Source: Syntrophomonadaceae bacterium (GTDB taxonomy: Bacteria > Bacillota > Dethiobacteria > DTU022). From it: a stretch of DNA of 7,418 nt. Positions 1-6,835 of the stretch are shown here, in pieces. The notes beneath the pieces are model-generated. The model did not search any database. It was not told where the DNA came from and was given only the letters and a program-made list of their open reading frames with translations. Location of the stretch: NCBI GenBank assembly GCA_007131435.1, contig SLQM01000113.1, positions 1-7,418 on the forward strand, written 5' to 3'. The translations under genes and the position numbers were made by a program. Within the stretch, counting starts at the first letter, position 1. Every line of letters begins with the position of its first letter.

Positions 1-1
1 A

Positions 2-424
2 TACTTATTAAATGATGCGAGTATGCACTTTATTTCATCTATAGAAATTGCTTTTAAACTGGATGCGATAAAAAGCAGGGGGATTCAATTTAATGAACTG
101 TTTGGTATGGGCAGCCCATTAATTATTTACGGTGAAGAAGCTGTTTTTATTCATGACTGTATTAAGAGCGGTCTTAAAGTTAAGTACATACCTGAATATA
201 TTGTTGAACATCCGGCAGAAAGCACTATTAAGGCTCTGGATGAATTTTCATCTGAAAAAGTATTATTTAAAGGCGCTTACGATGCACACCGCTACGGGTG
301 GCTGGCATTTCCTGCGGCATTTATTGACATGGTGAGGTTCAGGAAAGAGTTAAACAGGTATAACAAAAGCCGGCTTCTTTATTTGAAAGAGAGATTAAAA
401 GGAGCATATTATATTTACAGGTAA
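2..424 (+). CDS. Family 2 glycosyltransferase, C-terminal part (cut by left window edge)
   Basis: The reading frame is open to the left edge, so the first ATG inside the window (position 23) is probably an internal methionine rather than the start. About 140 codons are visible. The segment GEEAVFIHDCIKSGLKVKYI, followed by an EHP motif, matches the C-terminal half of many GT-A family 2 glycosyltransferases. In these, an acidic GEE/GED motif after 'FNE-FG-G' helps bind the acceptor and supply the catalytic base. The upstream SSIEIAFKLDAIK stretch also fits this group. The nucleotide-binding N-terminal half with its DxD motif lies outside the window. The likely role is cytoplasmic addition of one sugar to a lipid-linked repeat unit; donor and acceptor cannot be read from the sequence. 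The tail is basic and aromatic (KERLKGAYYIYR), perhaps membrane-associated. By hand count the first 240 bases are about 35% G+C, lower than the right-hand genes. Confidence 0.8.
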   Translation, partial: YLLNDASMHFISSIEIAFKLDAIKSRGIQFNELFGMGSPLIIYGEEAVFIHDCIKSGLKVKYIPEYIVEHPAESTIKALDEFSSEKVLFKGAYDAHRYGWLAFPAAFIDMVRFRKELNRYNKSRLLYLKERLKGAYYIYR

Positions 425-506
425 ATGTTTTTGAATATCATAAAGAAAGCTTTTTAATTTAATAATCGATCTTTGTGAACTGTGATAAAATAAAATCCAC
501 TGCTTG

Positions 507-515
507 AAAGAGGGG
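507..515 (+). promoter_or_regulatory. Ribosome binding site deciding start at GTG 522
   Basis: The purine run AAAGAGGGG lies six T residues upstream of GTG 522, a normal spacing. The competing TTG at 504 has no comparable purine run at the right distance upstream, so this site supports the shorter protein. Confidence 0.75.
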
Positions 516-521
516 TTTTTT

Positions 522-1502
522 GTGTCTTCTATACCGATCAGTATTTTGCTTCCAGTTTATAACGGTGAAGATAACCTTCAAAATGCAATTGAAAGCGTCC
601 TAAACCAGGATTATGAAGAGTTTGAGTTCATAATTGTAAATAATGCCTCGAACGATAATACCGCCAGCATAATTAATAAATATACTGAAGACAACAGGAT
701 TAAAGTCTATAATAATACAAACACTATTCCCCGTCTTGAGAATTTTATCAAGGCGTTTTCACTGGCTTCGCCGGAAAGTAAATGGCTTAAATTTGTTGGA
801 GATGATGACAGGCTTTTACCATCGTGCCTGTCAGAAATGTTTAGGGCCGGGGAAGAGCAGGGAGGGTCAGAAAAAATTGGGATAATCTCATCTTACCATT
901 ACATTGGAGATGAGCTGCAAGAAGGTTTTATACCAGCAGACCAGGATTCCCTTGCAGGTTGGCAGGTCCTGCGTAAACTATTACTCGAACCAGGTTATCG
1001 AGCTGCATTATATTCCCCGGCTTCTATTATGGTTTCGCATAAGGCATACCTGCAGCATGGGCCATTTCGACGTGACCTTTTGCATGCCGATAGCGAACTT
1101 TTCTATCGAATATTAAACAGCTATGGTTTTGCCTTTGTGCGAAAACCGCTAACTATAACCGGTTATCACAGCGCTTCAGGCCAGGCTAAAAGCACGGAAA
1201 AGGGTGACACTTTCCGCGAAGCATACATAATTCGTTATTACAACTTATCTCAATATAATAATCTTAAGTTTTCAATCATGGAAGTCGAAAAAATTAAATA
1301 TAATTTAGTTAAAGATTCAACAGGCTTTATATTAGCCAGGTTGGCGCATGGTGAATATAGAACGGTATTAAAGCATTTAACAGAGGTCCCTTTTAAAGCT
1401 CTGTATTATTTGCCTTTTTGCCTGCTATATTTCATCGTTTTAGGTATCGGTAAAATTGCCAGGGGCGAAAAATTCAAGGTTTTTAACAGCAGCAGGGATT
1501 AG
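522..1502 (+). CDS. Family 2 (GT-A) glycosyltransferase, complete
   Basis: This is a 326-residue protein starting at GTG 522. The frame can be extended to TTG 504, but AAAGAGGGG at 507-515 sits six bases before the GTG and would be coding if TTG were used, so GTG is preferred. The N-terminus reads PISILLPVYNGEDNLQNAIE (residues 5-24), the classic opening strand and nucleotide-binding loop of family 2 enzymes. VNNASNDNT (39-47) is the next conserved loop and GDDDR (93-97) carries the DxD metal/nucleotide-sugar motif. HADSELFYRI (188-197) is a candidate catalytic-base region and GYHSASGQ (214-221) a later active-site loop. A hydrophobic stretch at about 293-310 near the C-terminus may anchor the protein to the inner membrane face. 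It probably adds one sugar to the undecaprenyl-linked unit; the sugar is not predictable. The 5' part is AT-rich, about 29% G+C over 601-720 by hand count. Confidence 0.9.
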   Translation: MSSIPISILLPVYNGEDNLQNAIESVLNQDYEEFEFIIVNNASNDNTASIINKYTEDNRIKVYNNTNTIPRLENFIKAFSLASPESKWLKFVGDDDRLLPSCLSEMFRAGEEQGGSEKIGIISSYHYIGDELQEGFIPADQDSLAGWQVLRKLLLEPGYRAALYSPASIMVSHKAYLQHGPFRRDLLHADSELFYRILNSYGFAFVRKPLTITGYHSASGQAKSTEKGDTFREAYIIRYYNLSQYNNLKFSIMEVEKIKYNLVKDSTGFILARLAHGEYRTVLKHLTEVPFKALYYLPFCLLYFIVLGIGKIARGEKFKVFNSSRD

Positions 1503-1513
1503 AGGTTTTAGAA

Positions 1514-1519
1514 AAGGAG
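1514..1519 (+). promoter_or_regulatory. Ribosome binding site supporting TTG start 1530
   Basis: AAGGAG lies ten bases before TTG 1530. The next in-frame ATG, at 1572, has no good purine run in front of it, so the TTG is favoured as the flippase start despite being a rare codon. Confidence 0.65.
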
Positions 1520-1529
1520 ATAGCCTCAT

Positions 1530-3062
1530 TTGACAGGGACCGGGGTTGACTTAAAAAAGCCTGAAGATAGTATGGCACCAAAAAATGAAGCATCATTTAA
1601 TTTTAAAAAGTTATTTTCTGATCTTGCTGTTTACGGCTCTGGCAACCTTTTAATCAAAGGGATGTCCTTAATTTCCGCTCCCATATTTACCCGTATCTTT
1701 GATCCGTCACAATATGGGGCATGGAGCTTAATCAATGTTTCCGTTGCTTTTTTTACAGGCATTCTACTCCTGGGTGGCGATAATGCCTACACACGCTTCT
1801 TTTTTCAATGTAAAACTGAAGAGGATAAACAGACCCTATCGGCCACCTGGTTTATGTTTCTTGCCGCATGGAGCTTAGTCTTATTAGCTGTGATTCTCCC
1901 ATTTAGCAGGGTAATGGCTGGTTGGTTGCTGGATAGCAACATTTATCACCAGGCATTTTTAATCGGCCTGCTTTCCGGGCCTCCCGCTATGATGAACCTT
2001 ATATTATCTCAGGCTTTACGTAATCGTTTTAAGGCTAAAACTTATACCGCTCTAAACGTAGCAACAGCAGCTTTAACCCTGGTGTTAGCCGTGATTTTTG
2101 TCTTAGTGTTTAATCTTGGAGTAACAGGCGCTTTGCTTGGGGCACTGGTTTCAGCCTTAGTTATGATGCCGGTACGGCTAATCTTTATTCGAGACTTGCT
2201 TAAGTGGAGATTCTCCTTAATATTTCTAAGGCAGCTTTTACTTTTTGGGCTTCCACTCGTACCGATGAATGTTGCATTCTGGCTTTTGAGCAATGCAGAT
2301 CGCATTATGTTAGCACGTCTTTCTGACCTGGATAATGTGGGGTTATATTCAATTGCTGCTGCGATGACAGCGGTTTTAATGCTCCTGCAAAATGCCATTG
2401 GACAATCCTGGCTGCCCCACGCTGTAAAAGTGTATGAAGAAAATAAGGCCTATGCAGCCGAAGTTTTTAAAAAAACAATGCTATATCTATTAACAGCTTC
2501 AGGTTTTATTATTGTCGGGTTTGTAGCATTGGCCCAGGAAACACTTTATATTTTAGTACCTCCCGGTTATTATGATTCTTTCAAGGCTATACCTTATTTG
2601 TCTATCGGCTTTCTATTTTTTACTACCGCCCAGGTTTCTGCAGTGGGAATTATGGTTAAAAACAAGACGGTATATATAATGCTTGCCTGTTGGACAGTAG
2701 CCTTGATCAATATTGGGCTCAATGCCCTTTTTATTCCCCGCTGGGGGATTGCCGGGGCAGGTGCAGCAACAGGCCTATCTTACATATTGTTTGCAGTCAG
2801 CTATTTTTGCATTTCACGCAGGCTATGGAGGGTTGATTATAATTGGATGGCTTCAGCCGGATTATTATTTTTCCCATTATGTGCAATAATGGCAATAACC
2901 GTTGTTGCAGCAAGCGAATTGGGAGTTTTTGCTGCACTGGCAATTAAAATGGCAATTCTTTTGCTTTGCTGCCTTATTTTACTAGCCATACTGGGAAAAA
3001 CAGAAAAAATCGGTTTAAAAAGCCTGGTTAACAGGGGCATAAGTAGTTTAAAAAAGAATTGA
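1530..3062 (+). CDS. Oligosaccharide flippase of the Wzx / polysaccharide transporter (MOP superfamily) type
   Basis: The protein has 510 residues, a usual length for this family. By eye it has about 14 hydrophobic segments, near residues 31-53, 65-82, 107-125, 141-161, 174-194, 197-220, 232-253, 272-290, 316-336, 354-374, 380-400, 406-428, 440-460 and 465-487. Family-like signatures include FTRIFDPSQYGAWSL (53-67) in the first loop, and NADRIMLARLSD followed by VGLYSIA (255-276) around the seventh and eighth segments. RWGIAGAGAATG (404-415) comes late in the fold. MOP-family flippases move undecaprenyl-diphosphate-linked repeat units from the inner to the outer face of the cytoplasmic membrane. 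The first 25 residues are hydrophilic and lie before the first helix; ATG 1572 would trim 14 of them. The gene begins 27 bases after the preceding glycosyltransferase, consistent with one transcript. The exact repeat unit transported is unknown. Confidence 0.93.
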   Translation: MTGTGVDLKKPEDSMAPKNEASFNFKKLFSDLAVYGSGNLLIKGMSLISAPIFTRIFDPSQYGAWSLINVSVAFFTGILLLGGDNAYTRFFFQCKTEEDKQTLSATWFMFLAAWSLVLLAVILPFSRVMAGWLLDSNIYHQAFLIGLLSGPPAMMNLILSQALRNRFKAKTYTALNVATAALTLVLAVIFVLVFNLGVTGALLGALVSALVMMPVRLIFIRDLLKWRFSLIFLRQLLLFGLPLVPMNVAFWLLSNADRIMLARLSDLDNVGLYSIAAAMTAVLMLLQNAIGQSWLPHAVKVYEENKAYAAEVFKKTMLYLLTASGFIIVGFVALAQETLYILVPPGYYDSFKAIPYLSIGFLFFTTAQVSAVGIMVKNKTVYIMLACWTVALINIGLNALFIPRWGIAGAGAATGLSYILFAVSYFCISRRLWRVDYNWMASAGLLFFPLCAIMAITVVAASELGVFAALAIKMAILLLCCLILLAILGKTEKIGLKSLVNRGISSLKKN

Positions 3063-3101
3063 CGAATATTACTGGGGTGTATTGTTATTAAGCTGAAAGT
3101 T

Positions 3102-4262
3102 TTGTTTTCTGAATCGCATAACCTTGATCGTCCAGATCCGGTCGGTTCTCACCAGTACATTAACCTGTTTAATGAAGCAGGCCATGATTGCACATGGCTG
3201 GGACCGGCTATAAGCCCTTTTCACTTATTTAAGCCCGATCAGTCAAACAGAAAGCGCTACCAGGTATGGCGTAAAAAAGGGCAAATATATGATGGCATAA
3301 AGTGGTTTGTTCCTTTTACGTTATTATTTTATTACAACCTTCCTTTGCTCAATTCGCTTTATATAGGGCGAAACCAATTTCGGTTTGCCTATCCTGCACT
3401 TATTAAGCAGCTCAAGACTTATGGTGGGGAAACCAGTTTTGATCTTCTCTGGTGTTCAGGTCCGGTTTCATACAGTATTTTAGATTTATTGCCTCACCGT
3501 TTAAGCTGTTACCGTCTTGCTGACAGGCTTGATCAGTTCAGTAGAATACCAGCAAATGTGGCGGATTTACAAAAGGATTTGATTGCGAAGGTAGATTTTG
3601 TTATTGTCACATCCAGGGCGCTTATGGATTGGGCAAAAGATATCAGGCAGGATGATGTGTTTTACCTGCCAAATGGAGTAAATAGAGTTTTTTTTGAAGA
3701 GAAAAAAGAAAAACCAGTTGATTTTCCAGATGACGGAAGGCCGGTGGCTGTATTTGCAGGAACTTTGGATTCAAGGTTTGATCCGGACCTGCTTGTTAAT
3801 GCTGTAATGAATCGAAAAGAGGTCCATTTTTTACTAATCGGGCCTGTAACCCACCGTCCTCTTAAACCAGTTTTGAGGGAGCTGCAAGAGAAAGACAACT
3901 TAACTTATTTGGGTCTTAAAAATTATGAAGAACTGCCAGGTTATCTGAAATGGAGCGATATCGGCTTAATACCATTCTATGTTAACAAACTGACCGAAGC
4001 CGTTAACCCGATCAAATATTATGAATACCTGGCCTGCGGGCTTCCTGTAATTGCCCCGCCGATGAGAGACCTGGTTGAGATGAAAGGCCCGATTAGTATT
4101 TATCACTCAAGCGATCAGTTCCTGGATCTGCTAGATAGCAGCCTGCAGGTAGATCAAGTAGAAAAAAAGCATTATGTAAAATTTGCATCTGAACATACAT
4201 GGGATAAACGATACCGGGACATCGTCAAGATTATAAATGAAAAGCTTAAAAGCAGGCAGTGA
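3102..4262 (+). CDS. GT-B (GT4-like) glycosyltransferase; true start probably upstream at ATT 3087
   Basis: From the first conventional start, TTG 3102, the protein has 386 residues. That start would cut the first Rossmann strand (in-frame IKLKVLFSESHN), so a rare ATT start at 3087 (about 391 residues) or 3081 is more likely. The N-terminal domain (1 to about 195) has VGSHQYINLFNEAGHDCTWLG (14-34, residues V to G), the usual glycine turn, helix and second strand. FDLLWCSGP (113-121) and VDFVIVTS (164-171) are core strands, and YLPNGV (188-193) is the domain linker typical of GT4 enzymes. In the C-terminal domain, AVFAGTLDSRFD (216-227), FLLIGPV (243-249) and NPIKYYEYLACGLPVIAPP (302-320) form the nucleotide-sugar site. 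E308 matches the second Glu of the EX7E motif, but the position expected for the first is Ala300, with Glu299 one residue off. No membrane spans are evident. It is probably a cytoplasmic, membrane-associated retaining sugar transferase; the sugar is unknown. Confidence 0.88.
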   Translation: MFSESHNLDRPDPVGSHQYINLFNEAGHDCTWLGPAISPFHLFKPDQSNRKRYQVWRKKGQIYDGIKWFVPFTLLFYYNLPLLNSLYIGRNQFRFAYPALIKQLKTYGGETSFDLLWCSGPVSYSILDLLPHRLSCYRLADRLDQFSRIPANVADLQKDLIAKVDFVIVTSRALMDWAKDIRQDDVFYLPNGVNRVFFEEKKEKPVDFPDDGRPVAVFAGTLDSRFDPDLLVNAVMNRKEVHFLLIGPVTHRPLKPVLRELQEKDNLTYLGLKNYEELPGYLKWSDIGLIPFYVNKLTEAVNPIKYYEYLACGLPVIAPPMRDLVEMKGPISIYHSSDQFLDLLDSSLQVDQVEKKHYVKFASEHTWDKRYRDIVKIINEKLKSRQ

Positions 4263-4282
4263 TGATAAGACGGTTTTGGGAG

Positions 4283-4288
4283 AAGGAG
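4283..4288 (+). promoter_or_regulatory. Ribosome binding site deciding start at ATG 4294
   Basis: A perfect AAGGAG lies five bases before ATG 4294. The upstream in-frame ATG at 4237 is inside the preceding gene and lacks such a site, so 4294 is the better start. This also removes an apparent 26-base overlap with the gene before. Confidence 0.85.
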
Positions 4289-4293
4289 TAATT

Positions 4294-5319
4294 ATGGAAA
4301 GATCTATATCCAGGCTTTCGAAAGATCAGTTATTTCTTTCTATAGTCATAATCGGACATAATGAAGAAAATAATTTACCCAGGTTATTTAAGAGCTTGCC
4401 ATGCAGGCATGATATTGAATGGATATATGTGGACTCTCAATCAGAAGACAACAGCATGAATATAGCCCTTAAAGCAGGAGCTAAAGTATTTCTGGTTGAC
4501 AGGCAATCAGTTTATTCTGCATCGACTGGCCGTTATATCGGAACCAATGAAGCCGCAGGCAGGTGGATTCTATATCTTGACGGTGACATGGTTCTAAGCG
4601 AAAAATTCATTGCATTCATAAAAAAAATCAAAAATAATGAAACTGATTTACCCGGAGAAATCGCCGGGTTTACAGGCAGGACCTGTAACGTTTATCAAGG
4701 TAATAAAGGAGAAGTAATAGCTAAAAGAGACTACGTAGTATTACCAAAGAATGCGATGGGGAGTATAGATTACTGGGGCAAAACAACTAACTATCACGCG
4801 GGGGCCGTGCTTTATAAGCGAAATGTTGTTTTAGAGGCAGGCAACTGGAATCCCTCTGTATACCAGCTTGAAGAGGTAGATTTATACAGCAGGGTGAGGA
4901 GGATGGGCTATCTAATGAAAGCTATTGATATACCCATGGTAAAACACTATACTCCATACCTTAGTAATTATGACAAATTGAAAATTGCATTTTTGCCACG
5001 CTGGGGGAATAAGCGGTTACATGGAGCAGGGCAGGTAGTTGCAGCCAATGCTCAGAGCGGTTTGCTGATTAACTTCATCAGGTGTTATCCTTATCCCTTT
5101 ATTGTATTTGCAGGGCTGGCTTCAGCACCACTGTTGTTCATAGTTTCCCCTTACCTTCCGCTATTTATAAATGCAGCTATATTTTCCTGGATCGGTTTTA
5201 AAAACAGGTGGTATTACTATCTTGTCTACTTAGGCAACATACTCCAGATTATCCGTGGTCTTGGTAAATATAACCCGGCGCTTCCCCGCTATGAAAGAGT
5301 AAACACTTATCAAAACTAA
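4294..5319 (+). CDS. Family 2 glycosyltransferase with C-terminal membrane segments
   Basis: The protein has 341 residues from ATG 4294, chosen for its strong ribosome binding site. LSIVIIGHNEENNLPRLFKS (15-34) is the family 2 opening strand with the (G)HNEE donor-binding motif. IYVDSQSEDNS (44-54) is the second conserved loop and ILYLDGDM (92-99) carries the DxD metal site. YHAGAVLYKR (167-176) and QLEEVDLYSRVRRMGY (191-206) form the acceptor/catalytic region, with E193, E194 and D196 as candidate base residues. MVKHYTPY (215-222) follows. Hydrophobic stretches at about 265-298 and 304-320 look like two or three membrane segments or membrane-associated helices. The HNEE plus DGD pattern is common in enzymes that work on polyprenyl-linked acceptors. 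The gene follows the GT-B gene by 31 bases, so it is probably co-transcribed. The sugar specificity is unknown. Confidence 0.9.
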   Translation: MERSISRLSKDQLFLSIVIIGHNEENNLPRLFKSLPCRHDIEWIYVDSQSEDNSMNIALKAGAKVFLVDRQSVYSASTGRYIGTNEAAGRWILYLDGDMVLSEKFIAFIKKIKNNETDLPGEIAGFTGRTCNVYQGNKGEVIAKRDYVVLPKNAMGSIDYWGKTTNYHAGAVLYKRNVVLEAGNWNPSVYQLEEVDLYSRVRRMGYLMKAIDIPMVKHYTPYLSNYDKLKIAFLPRWGNKRLHGAGQVVAANAQSGLLINFIRCYPYPFIVFAGLASAPLLFIVSPYLPLFINAAIFSWIGFKNRWYYYLVYLGNILQIIRGLGKYNPALPRYERVNTYQN

Positions 5320-5353
5320 TAGTTAATGGCCGATATTTAGCTTTTTATGAACT

Positions 5354-5381
5354 TTAATAAATAAGAATAGCGGTGTATAAT
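5354..5381 (+). promoter_or_regulatory. Candidate sigma-A type promoter before the sugar transferase gene
   Basis: A perfect TATAAT lies at 5376-5381. Sixteen bases upstream, TTAATA at 5354-5359 matches four of six positions of the TTGACA consensus. Transcription would start near 5388, giving a leader of about 60 bases before TTG 5451. It sits in the widest gap between genes here (5320-5450), where no terminator hairpin was found, so it may add an internal start to a longer transcript. AT-rich gaps produce such matches by chance, hence the moderate score. Confidence 0.4.
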
Positions 5382-5435
5382 GAGGCAGGAATGCGCGTTA
5401 TTATTAAAGAAAAAAGCAATCAGGAAAAATAATTT

Positions 5436-5442
5436 AAGAAGG
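5436..5442 (+). promoter_or_regulatory. Ribosome binding site supporting TTG start 5451
   Basis: AAGAAGG is followed after eight bases by TTG 5451. The alternative GTG at 5457, two codons later, would be 14 bases away, too far for good initiation. Confidence 0.65.
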
Positions 5443-5450
5443 TTGCTGAT

Positions 5451-6821
5451 TTGGCAGTGAATAATGGTAATAAGGTTAAACCGGAACAAATACCCAAGTG
5501 GCTCGTAGCAATCGTCGATATGTCACTTGCCAATCTTGGCCTTTATCTTGGGTTTGTTTTTGCGACTGGACAGCTGCAGGGTTTTCAAATTGGTTCGCTA
5601 ATACTTCTTTTTCCTGCTGTATCGCTGGTTACAGTCATGCTTTTTCATAACCTTGGTTTATACTCAAGCCAGCGCAGCGGTTTAACACCCCTAATCAGGG
5701 CACTCATAACCGGAGTAATCGGTTTAACGGTTTTTTCTATATTGTTTGCTTTTTGGACCAGGGCATTTATCTTTCAAAGGTCTGTTTTTATAGCAGCCCC
5801 ACTTTTACAGTTAGCCCTGCTGCTGGGTTGGAGAATTTTATTTTGGCGCCTTGAACTCTGGGTTCAGGGTCAAAAAAAACTTCTAGTTATAGGTACCAGT
5901 GATGAAGTAGAGCGTGCCCTGGAAAAAATTATGTGTCTGCCGAAAGGAATTTTTGAGGTTACCAGGGTTATTAACCCGGAACGGCTTGATGAATTTAACC
6001 GCTACCTTGAACAGGCAGACTCAGTTATGATAACCGGTTTTTTGGACATGGAACAGAAAAACAGGATTATTAGGGATAGTTTTGATCAGAATAAAGAGGT
6101 TTTTATCGTCCCTGATTTATATGAAATTATTTTAACCCGGGCTGCAATGACCCAGGTACATGATACACCGCTAATTGAATGTCATAATATGCAGCTTTCA
6201 TTTATACAGCTTTTTGTTAAAAGAATCCTGGACCTGGCTTTTGCAATACCGGCAACAATACTAGCCTGTCCGGTTTTGTTGATTTTCTGCTTATTGATTA
6301 AGGCAACCTCCCCGGGGCCTGCTATATTTTCCCAGGAAAGAGTCGGATACAGGGGTGCAGTTTTTACACTATATAAAATCAGGACTATGATTCATGATGC
6401 TGAAGAGAATAGCGGGCCGGTCTTTTCAACAGAAGAAGATGATCGCGTAACTGCAGTTGGCCGATTTTTACGTGCCACGCGCCTTGACGAACTGCCGCAG
6501 CTGTATAATGTCATCAGGGGAGATTTAAGCATGGTGGGCCCTCGCCCGGAAAGGCCATACTTTGTAAAACAGTTTGAGGAAGTTATGCCCGAATACAGGC
6601 TTCGCCATTTAGTCAAACCCGGGATTACAGGATTGGCCCAGGTGAATGGCTACTATGCTACAAACTCGCAGGACAAGCTGCGCTATGATCTCTATTACAT
6701 CGCTGAATATTCATTGTTGATGGATTTTAGAATCTTGTTGTTAACAATACCTACTTTATTTAATCGTGAAGCAGCAAAAGGTATAAAAGCTGATATGGAA
6801 GAAGTTATTGAAAGGGATTAA
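5451..6821 (+). CDS. Polyprenyl-phosphate sugar-1-phosphate transferase (WbaP/WcaJ type), initiating enzyme of the repeat unit
   Basis: The protein has 456 residues, the usual length for the large (PHPT) form. Four N-terminal membrane segments lie near 16-38, 46-66, 82-103 and 111-135. A central Rossmann-like domain starts at KKLLVIGTS (142-150) and runs to about 235. The C-terminal bacterial sugar transferase domain begins at VKRILDLAF (256-264), with a hydrophobic membrane-embedded stretch at 262-285. Its signatures are SPGPAIFSQERVGYRG (287-302), YKIRTM (308-313), TRLDELPQLYNVIRGDLSMV (343-362), GPRPERP (363-369), KPGITGLAQVNG (389-400) and RYDLYYI (411-417). Asp345-Glu346 correspond to the catalytic Asp-Glu pair known from PglC-like enzymes, so it should be active. 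The family transfers a sugar-1-phosphate (often glucose, galactose or an N-acetylated sugar) from a nucleotide sugar to undecaprenyl phosphate in the cytoplasmic membrane. Which sugar is not predictable. TTG start chosen for its ribosome binding site. Confidence 0.95.
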   Translation: MAVNNGNKVKPEQIPKWLVAIVDMSLANLGLYLGFVFATGQLQGFQIGSLILLFPAVSLVTVMLFHNLGLYSSQRSGLTPLIRALITGVIGLTVFSILFAFWTRAFIFQRSVFIAAPLLQLALLLGWRILFWRLELWVQGQKKLLVIGTSDEVERALEKIMCLPKGIFEVTRVINPERLDEFNRYLEQADSVMITGFLDMEQKNRIIRDSFDQNKEVFIVPDLYEIILTRAAMTQVHDTPLIECHNMQLSFIQLFVKRILDLAFAIPATILACPVLLIFCLLIKATSPGPAIFSQERVGYRGAVFTLYKIRTMIHDAEENSGPVFSTEEDDRVTAVGRFLRATRLDELPQLYNVIRGDLSMVGPRPERPYFVKQFEEVMPEYRLRHLVKPGITGLAQVNGYYATNSQDKLRYDLYYIAEYSLLMDFRILLLTIPTLFNREAAKGIKADMEEVIERD

Positions 6822-6822
6822 A

Positions 6823-6830
6823 AAGAGGGG
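6823..6830 (+). promoter_or_regulatory. Ribosome binding site for the FAD oxidoreductase gene
   Basis: AAGAGGGG ends five bases before ATG 6836, immediately after the stop of the sugar transferase gene. It fixes the start of the last gene and supports co-translation of the two. Confidence 0.75.
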
Positions 6831-6835
6831 TTACG

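Noticed and set aside
425..521. Gap before the second glycosyltransferase: sought a promoter or terminator
   Set aside because: Two overlapping TAAAAT sequences (486-496) resemble a -10 box, but no -35-like hexamer lies at 16-18 bases. The AAAGCTTT palindrome near 447 is too short for a terminator stem.
2042..2398. Open frame of 118 codons on the minus strand
   Set aside because: It lies wholly inside the flippase gene, is rich in Ser, Lys, Thr and Arg as expected from the antisense of membrane-protein codons, and shows no recognisable domain.
4237..4293. N-terminal 19-residue extension of the third family 2 enzyme, overlapping the GT-B gene by 26 bases
   Set aside because: The extension holds no family motif and ATG 4237 lacks a good ribosome binding site, whereas ATG 4294 has AAGGAG five bases upstream.
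5391..5432. A 13-codon open frame (ATG 5391 to TAA 5430-5432) in the leader of the sugar transferase gene
   Set aside because: Its purine run abuts the ATG with no spacing, and the predicted transcription start is only about three bases upstream. The short peptide resembles nothing I know, so chance is the better explanation.
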